From Kribbella caucasensis (GTDB taxonomy: Bacteria; Actinomycetota; Actinomycetes; Propionibacteriales; Kribbellaceae): 64,000 nucleotides of DNA. The notes below the pieces were generated by a model, which saw only the letters and a program-made list of their open reading frames with translations, was not told the origin of the DNA and ran no database searches. This document shows, in pieces, positions 24,324 to 33,223 of the stretch. Numbering within the stretch: position 1 is the stretch's first letter; every line of letters begins with the position of its first letter. Location: contig NZ_SNWQ01000011.1 in NCBI RefSeq assembly GCF_004361855.1, forward strand, positions 225,472-289,471. The letters run 5' to 3'. The position numbers and the translations under genes are program-made.

Positions 24324-25829
24324 TCAGTCGTGGGTGGGGAACGCCAGAGCGAGTTCGCGGGACGCTGACACCGCGGGATCCGGCCAGCGGCTGGTGACGA
24401 CCTTCGCCCGGGTGAAGAACCGCACACCCTCGACCCCGTGCGCGTGGGTGTCGCCGAACAGCGAGCTCTTCCAGCCGCCGAAGGAGTAGTACGCGGTCGG
24501 GACCGGGATGGGCACATTGATACCGATCATCCCCACCTGGACGTCGAGCTCGAACTTCCGCGCCACGCCACCGTTCGTGGTGAAGAGCGCGACCCCGTTG
24601 CCGTACCGGTTGGCGTTGATCAGCTGGACTGCTTCGGCGTACGAGTCGACCCGGATGACGCTCAGCACCGGCCCGAAGATCTCCTCGGTGTAGATGGTCA
24701 TGCCGGGCGTGACCCGGTCGAACAGGGTCGGGCCGAGCCAGAAGCCGTCCGGCCTGCCGTCGACCTCGAGGTCCCGCCCGTCGATGACGAGCTTCGCGCC
24801 GGCCGCGACGCCTTGGTCGATGAAGGCGGCGACGCGATCGCGGTGCTCCTTGGTGACCAGCGGACCCATGTCGCAGCCGAGGCTGCCGTCGCCGACCCGG
24901 AGCCTGCCGACGCGTTCCATGATCCCGGTGATGACGTCGTCAGCCACCGGACCGACGGCGACCAGCACGCTGATCGCCATACAGCGCTCACCGGCCGAAC
25001 CGAAGGCGGCGTTGACGGCCGCGTCCGCGACCAGCTCGAGGTCGGCGTCGGGGAGGACCAGCATGTGGTTCTTCGCCCCTCCGAGCGCCTGCACTCGCTT
25101 ACCGCCGGCGCTCGCCCGCTGATACACGTACTGCGCGATCGGGGTCGAGCCGACGAAGCTGATGGACTGGACGTCGGGGGAGTCGAGGAGCGCGTCGACG
25201 GCGACCTTGTCACCCTGGAGCACGTTGAAGACGCCGTCCGGGAGACCGGCCTCCTGCCAGAGTTCCGCGACCCACACCAGGGCCGAAGGGTCCTTCTCGC
25301 TGGGTTTCACGACGACCGTGTTCCCGGCGGCGATCGCGATCGGGTAGAACCACATCGGCACCATCGCGGGGAAGTTGAACGGGCTGATGATGCCCACCAC
25401 CCCGAGCGGCTGCCGCTTGGAGTGGACGTTGATCCCGGTTGACACGCCTTCGGAGAACTCGCCCTTGAGCAGGTGTGGGATACCGCAGGCGAAGTCGACC
25501 ACTTCGAGCCCACGGGTCACCTCGCCCAGGGCGTCGTCGAGCACCTTGCCGTGTTCGGCGGTGATGATCTTCGCGAGCTCGTGCTTGCGGGCGTCGAGGA
25601 GCTCGCGGAACTTGAACATCAGCCGGACCCGCGACGACAGGGAGGTCGCCGCCCAGGCCGGGGCGGCCCGGGACGCGGCCGCGATCACGGCGTCGGCGTC
25701 CTCCCGGCCGGCCAGGCACACGGTCCCGGTCACCTTGCCCGACGCGGGGTTGGTCACGTCGGCGTACCGCTCGGAGGTGCCCCTGAACCGGGCATTGTCG
25801 ACCCAGTGCCCAATCACGTGATCACTCAT
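24324..25829 (-). CDS. mmsA: CoA-acylating methylmalonate-semialdehyde dehydrogenase-like aldehyde dehydrogenase
   Basis: 501 residues from ATG 25829; an upstream TTG at 25865 is possible but the extension has no family match. MmsA-type landmarks are HWVDNARFRGTSERY, the segment VVGIISPFNFPAMVPMWFYP, SFVGSTPIAQYVYQRASA, GGAKNHMLVLPDADLE, and the catalytic cysteine in GSAGERCMAISV. The family converts malonate- or methylmalonate-semialdehyde to acetyl- or propionyl-CoA in valine, beta-alanine or inositol breakdown. Here it neighbours an importer, SDR and monooxygenase, so it may finish degradation of the imported compound. It is divergent from an uncharacterised gene. Confidence 0.9.
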   Translation of the reverse strand: MSDHVIGHWVDNARFRGTSERYADVTNPASGKVTGTVCLAGREDADAVIAAASRAAPAWAATSLSSRVRLMFKFRELLDARKHELAKIITAEHGKVLDDALGEVTRGLEVVDFACGIPHLLKGEFSEGVSTGINVHSKRQPLGVVGIISPFNFPAMVPMWFYPIAIAAGNTVVVKPSEKDPSALVWVAELWQEAGLPDGVFNVLQGDKVAVDALLDSPDVQSISFVGSTPIAQYVYQRASAGGKRVQALGGAKNHMLVLPDADLELVADAAVNAAFGSAGERCMAISVLVAVGPVADDVITGIMERVGRLRVGDGSLGCDMGPLVTKEHRDRVAAFIDQGVAAGAKLVIDGRDLEVDGRPDGFWLGPTLFDRVTPGMTIYTEEIFGPVLSVIRVDSYAEAVQLINANRYGNGVALFTTNGGVARKFELDVQVGMIGINVPIPVPTAYYSFGGWKSSLFGDTHAHGVEGVRFFTRAKVVTSRWPDPAVSASRELALAFPTHD

Positions 25830-25984
25830 TGCCACATCGTCCGGTCGGTCCACATCCGGTCGCAATGACCAAACTGTCAGGTCCGCGCCGACGATGGATA
25901 CAGCCTGTCAAACCCGTCCTGCGAACCAACGATTTGCTCCGCATGTCGTGACGGCGAGGGGCCGGTGCGCGCTACCGTACCGAT

Positions 25985-26443
25985 ATGCGCACTGCCGTGA
26001 TTCGCATCGTGATCGATTCCGAGGGCGTCCTGCCGGGGACGGAGTACGAGGCCGGGGTCAAGCAGTTGGAAGCCCACGGGCTGGAGGTAGTGGCCAGTCC
26101 GGCGCAGTACCTGCCGGACCGAAAGCGTCAGATCGAGCTGATCGTGGACGAGAGCGACCAGGACCTGCGGGCCGCGGAGTACGTCGAACTGTGCAGGCAG
26201 GCGTTCGGCATCCAGGCGGTGCTGGGCGTGGTCACCTACATCAGCCGCGGGACGGACGACGACGCACGCGGTGTGCTGAGCCGTTTCGGCGTGCACGGCG
26301 AAGTGGCGCGGTCGATCGTCGCCGATGAGGAACTCGTGATCGTGACGATGGACAGCGGGGAGTTGCATCGCGTTCCCGAGAGCCGTCTGCACACCGCACT
26401 CGAGGCAGCGCTGAACTGCGAGGTGCGGATCGTCAGGACGTGA
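25985..26443 (+). CDS. Uncharacterised protein
   Basis: 152 residues. I do not recognise the family. The predicted layout is alpha/beta: strand RTAVIRIVIDSEGVL, helix GVKQLEAHGLEVVAS, strand QIELIVDESD, helix AAEYVELCRQAFGI, then strand LGVVTYISRGTDDD. The last third reads ADEELVIVTMDSGELHRVPE with a final helix. There is no signal peptide, membrane segment or cysteine-rich site. It is divergent from mmsA and converges by 11 nt on the tandem TetR gene. Confidence 0.6.
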   Translation: MRTAVIRIVIDSEGVLPGTEYEAGVKQLEAHGLEVVASPAQYLPDRKRQIELIVDESDQDLRAAEYVELCRQAFGIQAVLGVVTYISRGTDDDARGVLSRFGVHGEVARSIVADEELVIVTMDSGELHRVPESRLHTALEAALNCEVRIVRT

Positions 26444-27713
26444 CGAATCCGCGAAGCAGTGTTTCCCGGAGGAACTGGTGCGAGCGGTTCTCGCTGCTGC
26501 GCGCGAAGTCCTGGAACGGCAGCCAGAAAACGGTGCGGATGTGCGGGGCGATCTCGGCCGGCGTCCCGATGTGCCGGATGGCGCCTGACCGGATGCCGCG
26601 GCCGAGCACTCGCTCCAGCAGTCGGAGCCGCTCCTGGGTCTGCAGGTAGTAGTCGTGGAACGGACTCGTCGTCGCCTCCCGGCCACTCCAGCCGAACTTG
26701 ACGATCTCGGACTCCTGCCGGAACCGCCGCTTGGCGTGGACGAAGACGCGACCCAGCGCATCCAGTGACTCCGCCTCCGACGAACCGATCGTCAGTACGG
26801 CGCGGACGGCCTGGTCCAGGCAACTCCCGTAGAACTCCAGGATGTCGCGCAGGATCGCCTCCTTCGACTCGACCCGTCGGTAGAGCGTGCCCATCCGGAC
26901 GCCGGCCGCGTCCGCGATGTCCCGGATCGTAGTCGCCTCGTAGCCGCGGCGGGCGAACTCCCGGAGAGCGGCCGCGACGATCTCGGCGCGGTTGTCCGAA
27001 GTCGACGGTCGGTCGAGTGAGCGCCAGCGGGTGATCGCGTTGTTCGCGGCCCTGCTCGCCTCGGAGTCGTTCAGCGTGCGATCGTCCGGGCAGTCGGTGA
27101 CCAGCCCGTTGAAGAGCGCGTCGCACAGTTGGCCCGCGATTTTCTTCGGATCTTGTCCAGGCGGGTAGTTGACGGAGGCCGTCAGGGAGACGTTGTGCAG
27201 CGTGAACCGCAACAGGCCCGGGTCCGCCTTGGCGCCGCGCCCCGTCACCGCGACCGCGTCCACCGCCGTCTTCCAGGCTCGATCCAAGGCAGGCACCCGC
27301 GCCTGCAACGCCGTCCGGAATCGGTCCGTGGCAACCGTGGGTGCTTCGTACGACAGCAGCCGAACGGCCGCCGCGTTTCGCATGCTGACGGTGGTGACCT
27401 CGCGGGCCAGTTGTCTGATCCGCTCCTCCGCCGAGGAGTTACCGCTGGTACGTCTCCTCGTCGCCACGGCCGGCAGCCGGTTGAGCTCGCGATTGAGAGC
27501 CGCAACGATCTCGACCGCCAACTCCTCCTTCGACTCGAAGTGGTGGTAGAGACTGCCCGGAAAAACCCCGACGGCGTCCGCGATATCGGTCATCGTGGTC
27601 GCCGCGTACCCCGATCGCTCGAACAGGTCCGCGGCGATCCGGCGGATCTCATCCGCGCGCGGGCTGACCGTCCGCGCCGCGACGGCGACCTCTTTCTCCA
27701 GCGACGAGTCCAT
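26433..27713 (-). CDS. Tandem TetR/AcrR regulator (two HTH units in one chain)
   Basis: 426 residues, twice the usual TetR length. Unit 1 (about 18-200) has IRRIAADLFERSGYAATTMTDI and SLYHHFESKEELA. Unit 2 (about 235-426) has IVAAALREFARRGYEATTIRD and TLYRRVESKEAILR. Both HTHs look intact, so one chain could act as a pseudo-dimer. It is divergent from the PucR gene with a 250-bp gap that holds a direct repeat (27789-27828), a likely operator. The ligand is unknown. Fused TetR pairs occur in actinobacteria but are uncommon. Confidence 0.88.
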   Translation of the reverse strand: MDSSLEKEVAVAARTVSPRADEIRRIAADLFERSGYAATTMTDIADAVGVFPGSLYHHFESKEELAVEIVAALNRELNRLPAVATRRRTSGNSSAEERIRQLAREVTTVSMRNAAAVRLLSYEAPTVATDRFRTALQARVPALDRAWKTAVDAVAVTGRGAKADPGLLRFTLHNVSLTASVNYPPGQDPKKIAGQLCDALFNGLVTDCPDDRTLNDSEASRAANNAITRWRSLDRPSTSDNRAEIVAAALREFARRGYEATTIRDIADAAGVRMGTLYRRVESKEAILRDILEFYGSCLDQAVRAVLTIGSSEAESLDALGRVFVHAKRRFRQESEIVKFGWSGREATTSPFHDYYLQTQERLRLLERVLGRGIRSGAIRHIGTPAEIAPHIRTVFWLPFQDFARSSENRSHQFLRETLLRGFVTS

Positions 27714-27788
27714 CCTCCCAGTATGGCTGCCGAACGATCTTCGGACAGTGCTCGACCGGCCCTATTTCGTGTCCAGGGCAGTTTTCTT

Positions 27789-27828
27789 GGAACAAAGATT
27801 CGGTCGCGAAGCGGAACAAACATTCGGT
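27789..27828. repeat. Two 16-bp direct repeats in the TetR/PucR divergent region
   Basis: GGAACAAAGATTCGGT (27789-27804) and GGAACAAACATTCGGT (27813-27828) differ at one base and are spaced 24 bp apart. The first copy continues into a short palindrome, TTCGGTCGCGAA (27799-27810). They are probable binding sites for the tandem TetR protein or PucR. The rest of the 27714-27961 gap shows no other structure. Confidence 0.6.
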
Positions 27829-27961
27829 TCGGAGCTCTTACGGGCGGGCCGGAAAGCCTGCATACTCAGGGACAGGACCCGGATCACACGAGGGCGACTC
27901 GCTGCCGGCGGTGTGGCGGCCGGCCGCGCCCTGCTCACCTCGGGGGAGAAGGAGCTGATGG

Positions 27962-29653
27962 ATGGGGCACGGAATTGGCACGCTCAGCACGCTGACCATT
28001 GCCGACTTCCTGCGGATGCCGGCCACAGTCCAGGGAGTACCGGAGGTCGTGACCGGGGAGTGGGAGCTCGGCCGCAGGATCCGATGGCTTCATGTCACCG
28101 AGCTGGCGGACACCCAAGGTCTCCTGCAGGGCGGTGAGCTGATCCTCACCACGGGGATCGCGTTGCCGCAGTCTCAGACGGAGCTGGCCCGCTACATCGA
28201 TGCCCTCGCCGATCAGGGCGTGGTCGGCCTCGTGCTCGAGCTGGGCCGCCGGTTCGCTGCGCCGCCCCCGGCGATGGTCCGCGCCTGCGAGCGTCGCGAT
28301 CTGCCGCTGGTCGTACTGCGGCGCGAAGTGCAGTTCGTGATGATGACCGAGGCGGCGCACTCGGCGATCATCGGCGGGCAACGGCAGCTGCTGCAGGTGA
28401 CAGCGGCTGCTCACGAGCGGTTCACCGAGCTGAGCCTGGCCGATGCGTCGGTGGACGAGCTGATCGCCGCGACCGGCGACCTCGCGGACGGGCAGATCAT
28501 CTTCTCCAACCTGCTGCACCAGGTGATCGCCCTGGACGCCCGGGACGCACCGGCCGAGCAGCTGCTCGGCCGGTGGCGGCGGATGGCGTTCTCTATGAGC
28601 CCCGGCTTCGGGACGGTCCTGGACGAGACTGAGGGGTCGGTGACCACCCCGGTTGAAGTTCACGGGCAGCAACGGGGCCGGCTGACCCTGTTCGCCGCCA
28701 CCGCGCCGACAGCGGCCCAGGTGATGGTGGTCGAACGCGCCGCCGCCGCGCTGACGATTCGCCTGCTGCTCGAGACCGACGATGTGCTGGTCGCCAACGC
28801 ACGGCGTACGGTGCTGTCGGACATCATTTCCGGACGGTACTCGAGCGCCGACGCCATGCACGCGCGAACGTTGGCGCTCGGCCACCCGACCCGCAACCGC
28901 CGGCTCGTGCCCATGGTCGTGATCTCCGACCGCCCCGACCTGGCCGAGATCGTCCGGAACGCGCTCGTACACACCAATCTCGACGCCATTTCGGCCCGGC
29001 TCGACGACGATCGATTCGGCGTCCTGCTGTTGCGGGCGAACCAGCTCGAGCGCCACGTCGAGCCCTTCGCCGCCCGGGTGCACGAGCTGTGCCAACGCAC
29101 TCCCGGACGCCGGCCGACGCTCGCCATGGGCGGCGAGGTGACCGACATTGCCGAGGTCCGCCGGTCTTTCGCCGAGGCGATCGAGGTCGGTCAGGCGGCA
29201 CGGGCCGGTGAGCGGTTGACGAGGCCGCGCACCTGCTACTCCATCCACGACATCCAGCTCCGTGGTCTGCTCTACACGATGCGCAACGATCCGCGGCTGC
29301 AGGCTTTCGTCGGGCGCACCCTCGGACCGTTGCTGGTCCGCGACACTCGCGACGGCGGCGACTGGGTGCGCACAGTCGCCGTCTACTTCAAGTTCCGTGG
29401 CAACAAATCGCTCGCGGCGCAGGAGCTGGGGATCTCCCGCCCGACCTTGTACGAGCGGCTCGCGCGGATCCAGCGACTGCTCCAGGTGGATCTCGACGAT
29501 CCCGAGTCGAGCACATCGTTGTACGCGGCAATCATGGTGGTCGAAGCCCTTCCGCGCGCCGACCGGACCGGTGATCCCGGTGGCCTCGGCGCGGACCGGG
29601 CAACGCCCTCGCCGCCCGTTGACAGTTTGTCAGCAAGACGCCGTACCGCCTGA
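27962..29653 (+). CDS. PucR family transcriptional regulator
   Basis: 563 residues, preceded by GAAGGAG. The N-terminal PucR domain is clear (TIADFLRMPATVQGVPEVV, HVTELADTQGLLQGGELILTTG). A GGDEF-like/regulatory middle follows. The C-terminal PucR helix-turn-helix is KSLAAQELGISRPTLYERLA. PucR proteins activate catabolic genes in response to a pathway metabolite (classically purine breakdown). It leads a long same-strand block of importer, hydrolase and redox genes, its likely regulon. Confidence 0.9.
   Translation: MGHGIGTLSTLTIADFLRMPATVQGVPEVVTGEWELGRRIRWLHVTELADTQGLLQGGELILTTGIALPQSQTELARYIDALADQGVVGLVLELGRRFAAPPPAMVRACERRDLPLVVLRREVQFVMMTEAAHSAIIGGQRQLLQVTAAAHERFTELSLADASVDELIAATGDLADGQIIFSNLLHQVIALDARDAPAEQLLGRWRRMAFSMSPGFGTVLDETEGSVTTPVEVHGQQRGRLTLFAATAPTAAQVMVVERAAAALTIRLLLETDDVLVANARRTVLSDIISGRYSSADAMHARTLALGHPTRNRRLVPMVVISDRPDLAEIVRNALVHTNLDAISARLDDDRFGVLLLRANQLERHVEPFAARVHELCQRTPGRRPTLAMGGEVTDIAEVRRSFAEAIEVGQAARAGERLTRPRTCYSIHDIQLRGLLYTMRNDPRLQAFVGRTLGPLLVRDTRDGGDWVRTVAVYFKFRGNKSLAAQELGISRPTLYERLARIQRLLQVDLDDPESSTSLYAAIMVVEALPRADRTGDPGGLGADRATPSPPVDSLSARRRTA
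29620..29632. promoter_or_regulatory. Short palindrome upstream of the importer operon
   Basis: TGACA-GTT-TGTCA lies at the 3' end of the PucR gene, about 140 bp before the binding-protein gene. The 9-mer AAACTGTCA on the other strand is also found at 25871-25879, upstream of mmsA. It may be an operator; the support is only the palindrome and its position. Confidence 0.25.
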
Positions 29654-29774
29654 CACCGTGCGTCTGGAGGAAGCGCCCGATGCGCAACATGCTGGATCGC
29701 AATCGCCGCCGCCACCCGACCAGCCGCCCGATCAGAGCTGCCATGGCCACCCGACATCGAGACAGGAGCAGCAC

Positions 29775-31328
29775 ATGAGGATGAGATGCCGACTACGGCC
29801 TCTGGTCGCGGGCCTGGTGACCGCGGCACTGGTCGCCGGCTGCAGTGGCGGGACCGCCACCGGAAGCGAAGGCGGATCTGGCTCCCCGAAGCGTGGCGGT
29901 CAGCTGATCCTCGCCACCAATACCGAGCCGGCCACGCTGGACCCGGCGACCTGCGCGACGTACGGATGGGAGCGGTGCGAGCCGATCTTCGGCACGCTGC
30001 TGCGCTACGACCAGGACATGGCCGTCTTCGAGCCCGGGATGGCCGAGTCGTTCGAGTCGGCGGACGGTAAGACGTGGACCCTGAAGCTCCGGAGCGGTCT
30101 GAAGTTCACCGACGGCACGCCCTTCGACGCGGCGGCGGTGGTCTTCAACTGGGACCGGATCAAGGACCCCAAGACCCTCTCTCCGGCCGCGAGTATCGCG
30201 AAGAAGATGACGTGGTCCGTGGTCGATCCGCTGACCGTCAAGGTGACCGTGGCCCAAACCAACTACCAGTTGCCGTGGGCGCTGGTCTTGTCGCTGAGCA
30301 TGATCGGCTCGCCGGCCGCGATCCAGAAGGCCGGACCGGACTTCGGCAACGCCCCGGTCGGCGCGGGCCCGTTCGTGTTCAAGGACTGGACCCGCAACAC
30401 CCAGATCACCTACGAGCGCAACAACGGCTACTGGGAAGAGGGCAAGCCGTACGCCGACCGCCTGGTCACCAAGACCATCCTGCAGGACGATCAGCGGCTG
30501 AACGCGTTGCGGGCCGGCGAGATCAATGTGGACTGGTCCCTGCTGACCAAGGACGCCAAGAAGATGGCGGCCGAGGGTTTCAACGTCTACAAGGAGCCCC
30601 TGGTCGGCGGAACCGGCCTGCGGATCAACTTCAAGGACGCGGATCTGAAGGATCCCGACCTGCGCCAGGCGATCCTCAAGGCCGTCGACAGCGAGCAGAT
30701 CAACGCCGCCGTCTACCCCGGCGACCGGGCCGCGGACGCGTTCTTCCCACCGGACCACGCCTACCGGGACGACACCGTCGGCACGTATCCGAAGAAGGAC
30801 CTCGAGGGCGCGCAGAAGTTGTTCGACTCCTACCTGGCCAAGACCGGCAAGTCGAGCCTGAGCTTGACCTTCGGCTCGTACGCCGGGGTGCCGCTGCTGG
30901 AGCAGGTCGCGCAACTGCTGCAGTCACAGTTGCAGAAGATCAAGGGCCTGACGATCGACATCAAGGCCACGGATTCGCCGACCCTGCAGAAGTCGTTGTC
31001 CTCGGGCACCTTCCAGCTGGCGATGAGCGGGGTGCTGTCCCAGCAGGCCGACTACATCTACGACGTGTTCCACAGCGACGGCACCCTCAACTACTCGGGC
31101 TATGCCAACCCGAAGGTCGACAAGGCGCTCGAGATCACCCGGTCCGCCAAGGACGAGAAGACGGTCGCGGACGCCTACCAGGTGGTGAACGGCGAGATCT
31201 CCAAGGACGCGCCGATGCGGTTCTGGCGCTACCAGACAGGTCATCTCTACACGCCGAAGTACGTCAAGGGCGTCAAGATGTCGGCGCTCTCGGCGACTTT
31301 CATCGAAGGCGTCTGGATCGACAACTGA
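29775..31328 (+). CDS. Peptide/nickel-type substrate-binding lipoprotein (SBP family 5)
   Basis: 517 residues from ATG 29775 with AGGAG 10 nt upstream. The signal ends in LVAGC (Cys 23). Family 5 features are LILATNTEPATLDPATC, LKFTDGTPFDAAAVVFNWDR, GAGPFVFKDWTRNTQITYER, NALRAGEINVDW and the late DGTLNYSGYANPKVDKALE. It is the receptor for an import system whose permeases and two ATPases follow. The family binds oligopeptides, nickel chelates, opines, sugars and other solutes, so the ligand remains open; context points to an organic carbon source. Confidence 0.92.
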   Translation: MRMRCRLRPLVAGLVTAALVAGCSGGTATGSEGGSGSPKRGGQLILATNTEPATLDPATCATYGWERCEPIFGTLLRYDQDMAVFEPGMAESFESADGKTWTLKLRSGLKFTDGTPFDAAAVVFNWDRIKDPKTLSPAASIAKKMTWSVVDPLTVKVTVAQTNYQLPWALVLSLSMIGSPAAIQKAGPDFGNAPVGAGPFVFKDWTRNTQITYERNNGYWEEGKPYADRLVTKTILQDDQRLNALRAGEINVDWSLLTKDAKKMAAEGFNVYKEPLVGGTGLRINFKDADLKDPDLRQAILKAVDSEQINAAVYPGDRAADAFFPPDHAYRDDTVGTYPKKDLEGAQKLFDSYLAKTGKSSLSLTFGSYAGVPLLEQVAQLLQSQLQKIKGLTIDIKATDSPTLQKSLSSGTFQLAMSGVLSQQADYIYDVFHSDGTLNYSGYANPKVDKALEITRSAKDEKTVADAYQVVNGEISKDAPMRFWRYQTGHLYTPKYVKGVKMSALSATFIEGVWIDN

Positions 31329-31364
31329 TCGCCCGAGGGAACTGACTGATAGAGGGAGAAGGCC

Positions 31365-32327
31365 GTGCGCAGAGGTTTTGGCCGCAGCAGGTGGCTCTCG
31401 GTGGCGAGGTTCCTGCTGCTGCTCCTGCTGGTGAGTATCGCGGTGTTCATGCTGCTGGAGCTGATCCCCGGGGATCCCGTCGACGCCCTGGTGCCCGAGG
31501 GCGCGACGCCGGAGATGCGCGAGCAGGTCCGGGAGCTGTACGGGCTGAACGATCCACTGTTGCAGCGGTACGCGTCGTGGCTGGGAGGCGTGCTCCAGGG
31601 TGACTTCGGCCGCTCGTTCCAGACCCGGCTGCCGGTGGCCGAGGCAATCGCGGAACGGGCCCCGGTCTCGCTGGAACTGGCCGTGCTCGCGATGGTGGTG
31701 GCACTGGCGATCTCGGTACCGGTCGGCGTCTGGTCGGCGTACCGGCCGGGCGGCTGGGTGGACCGGGTCGCGACGCTGGTGACGTCGGCGACGCTGGCCA
31801 CACCATCGTTCGTGCTCGGCATCCTGCTCGTGTACGTGTTCGGCGTCCAGCTCAAGGTCTTGCCTATCCTGGGCTGGGTACCGTTCTCGCAGGATCCGGT
31901 CCAGCACTTCAGCCATCTTGTCCTTCCGGTGCTGACGCTGGCGGCGGGGGAGTGCGTGCTGTTCACCCGGCTGCTCAGAGGCGACATGCTCGCCACCCTG
32001 CAGCAGGACCACGTGTTGTCGGCCAGGGCGCGCGGCTTGCCGACCTGGCGCATCCTGGCCCGGCACGCGCTCCGCCAGTCGTCGTTCTCGCTCGTCACCG
32101 TGTCCGGCGTGGTGATCGGCCGGCTGATCGGCGGCACCGTCATCGTCGAGTCGATCTTCTCGCTGCCCGGAATGGGCTCGCTCGTGGTCAACGCAATCAT
32201 CTCGCGGGACTTCATCGTGGTGCAGTCGGTGGTCCTGCTGACCGCGCTGATCTACCTGCTGATGAACACGCTCGTCGATCTGACCTATCCGCTCCTCGAT
32301 CCCCGGGTGAGAAAGGCCACCTCATGA
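31365..32327 (+). CDS. Peptide/nickel-type ABC permease (DppB family)
   Basis: 320 residues from GTG 31365 (ribosome-binding site AGGGAG). The DppB signature appears as FMLLELIPGDPVDALVPEG after TM1 and QRYASWLGGVLQGDFGRSF, followed by five more helices and the coupling segment ARARGLPTWRILARHALRQS. It pairs with the next permease, which it overlaps by ATGA. Confidence 0.93.
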   Translation: MRRGFGRSRWLSVARFLLLLLLVSIAVFMLLELIPGDPVDALVPEGATPEMREQVRELYGLNDPLLQRYASWLGGVLQGDFGRSFQTRLPVAEAIAERAPVSLELAVLAMVVALAISVPVGVWSAYRPGGWVDRVATLVTSATLATPSFVLGILLVYVFGVQLKVLPILGWVPFSQDPVQHFSHLVLPVLTLAAGECVLFTRLLRGDMLATLQQDHVLSARARGLPTWRILARHALRQSSFSLVTVSGVVIGRLIGGTVIVESIFSLPGMGSLVVNAIISRDFIVVQSVVLLTALIYLLMNTLVDLTYPLLDPRVRKATS

Positions 32328-33223
32328 CCGATCTGATCGAGCGCCCTGACAGCGACGAGGCGGCCGCTCCACCGCCCGAGGAGACAGCGCCGGTCTTCAA
32401 GCCCACCCGGCGGCGGCGCCGCGACTACGGCGCCATGCTCGGCGCGGCCTGGATCGGTGTGGTCGTGATCGCCGCCATCACGGCGAACTGGCTCCCGCTG
32501 CCTGATCCCAACGAGGTCACCGACACCTTCAGCAAACCGCCCAGCTGGGGATCGCACCTGCTCGGCACCGACAGCCTCGGGCGGGACACGTTGTCCCGCT
32601 GTATCTTCGGCGCTCGGGTCTCGATGGCGGTGGCGATCGGCGGGACGGCGATGTCGCTGGTCATCGGGGTCGCCCTCGGGATGATCGCCGGCTACTTCCG
32701 CGGCGCGAAGGACGGCGCGATCTCGCTGCTGATCAACTTCCTGCTCGCCTTCCCGCCGCTCATCTTCCTGATCGCGCTGGTCGCCGCGCTGCGGCCCAAC
32801 CTGAGCACCCTGGTCTTCGGCCTGGCACTGCTCGGCATCCCGAACTTCGCCCGGGTCGCCCGCGCCACCACGATCGCCTTCGCCGAGCGCGAGTTCGTCA
32901 CCGCGGCCAAGGCGCTCGGGGCCAGGCCGGTGCGGATCCTGACCCGTGAACTGCTCGTCAACGTGATGCTGCCGGTGATGTCGCTGGCCCTCGTCGTGAT
33001 GGCCACCCTGGTGGTCGCCGAAGGCAGCCTGAGTTTCCTGGGACTCGGCGTACCGCCGCCGACGCCCAGCTGGGGCGGCATGCTCGCCGCCGGCCGTGAG
33101 TCGCTGAGCGAACACCCGCACCTGATGTTCGTCCCGGCGCTGTTCTTCTTCCTGACCGTGTTCTCGTTCAACCGGCTCGGCGACTGGGCGCGCGGCCGGG
33201 TAGGGAGGGAGTCGTCGCTATGA
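32324..33223 (+). CDS. Peptide/nickel-type ABC permease (DppC family)
   Basis: 299 residues from ATG 32324. A cytoplasmic N-terminus precedes TM1. Then come the DppC hallmarks HLLGTDSLGRDTLSRCIFG and ARVSMAVAIGGTAMSLVIG, the coupling segment EREFVTAAKALGARPVRIL, and LSFLGLGVPPPTPSWGGML. It is the second channel subunit of the importer and overlaps genes on both sides by ATGA. Confidence 0.93.
   Translation: MTDLIERPDSDEAAAPPPEETAPVFKPTRRRRRDYGAMLGAAWIGVVVIAAITANWLPLPDPNEVTDTFSKPPSWGSHLLGTDSLGRDTLSRCIFGARVSMAVAIGGTAMSLVIGVALGMIAGYFRGAKDGAISLLINFLLAFPPLIFLIALVAALRPNLSTLVFGLALLGIPNFARVARATTIAFAEREFVTAAKALGARPVRILTRELLVNVMLPVMSLALVVMATLVVAEGSLSFLGLGVPPPTPSWGGMLAAGRESLSEHPHLMFVPALFFFLTVFSFNRLGDWARGRVGRESSL

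Noticed and set aside
27789..27828. CRISPR-like repeats
   Set aside because: There are only two copies, spaced 24 bp with an 8-bp spacer, in a regulatory gap. They fit operators.
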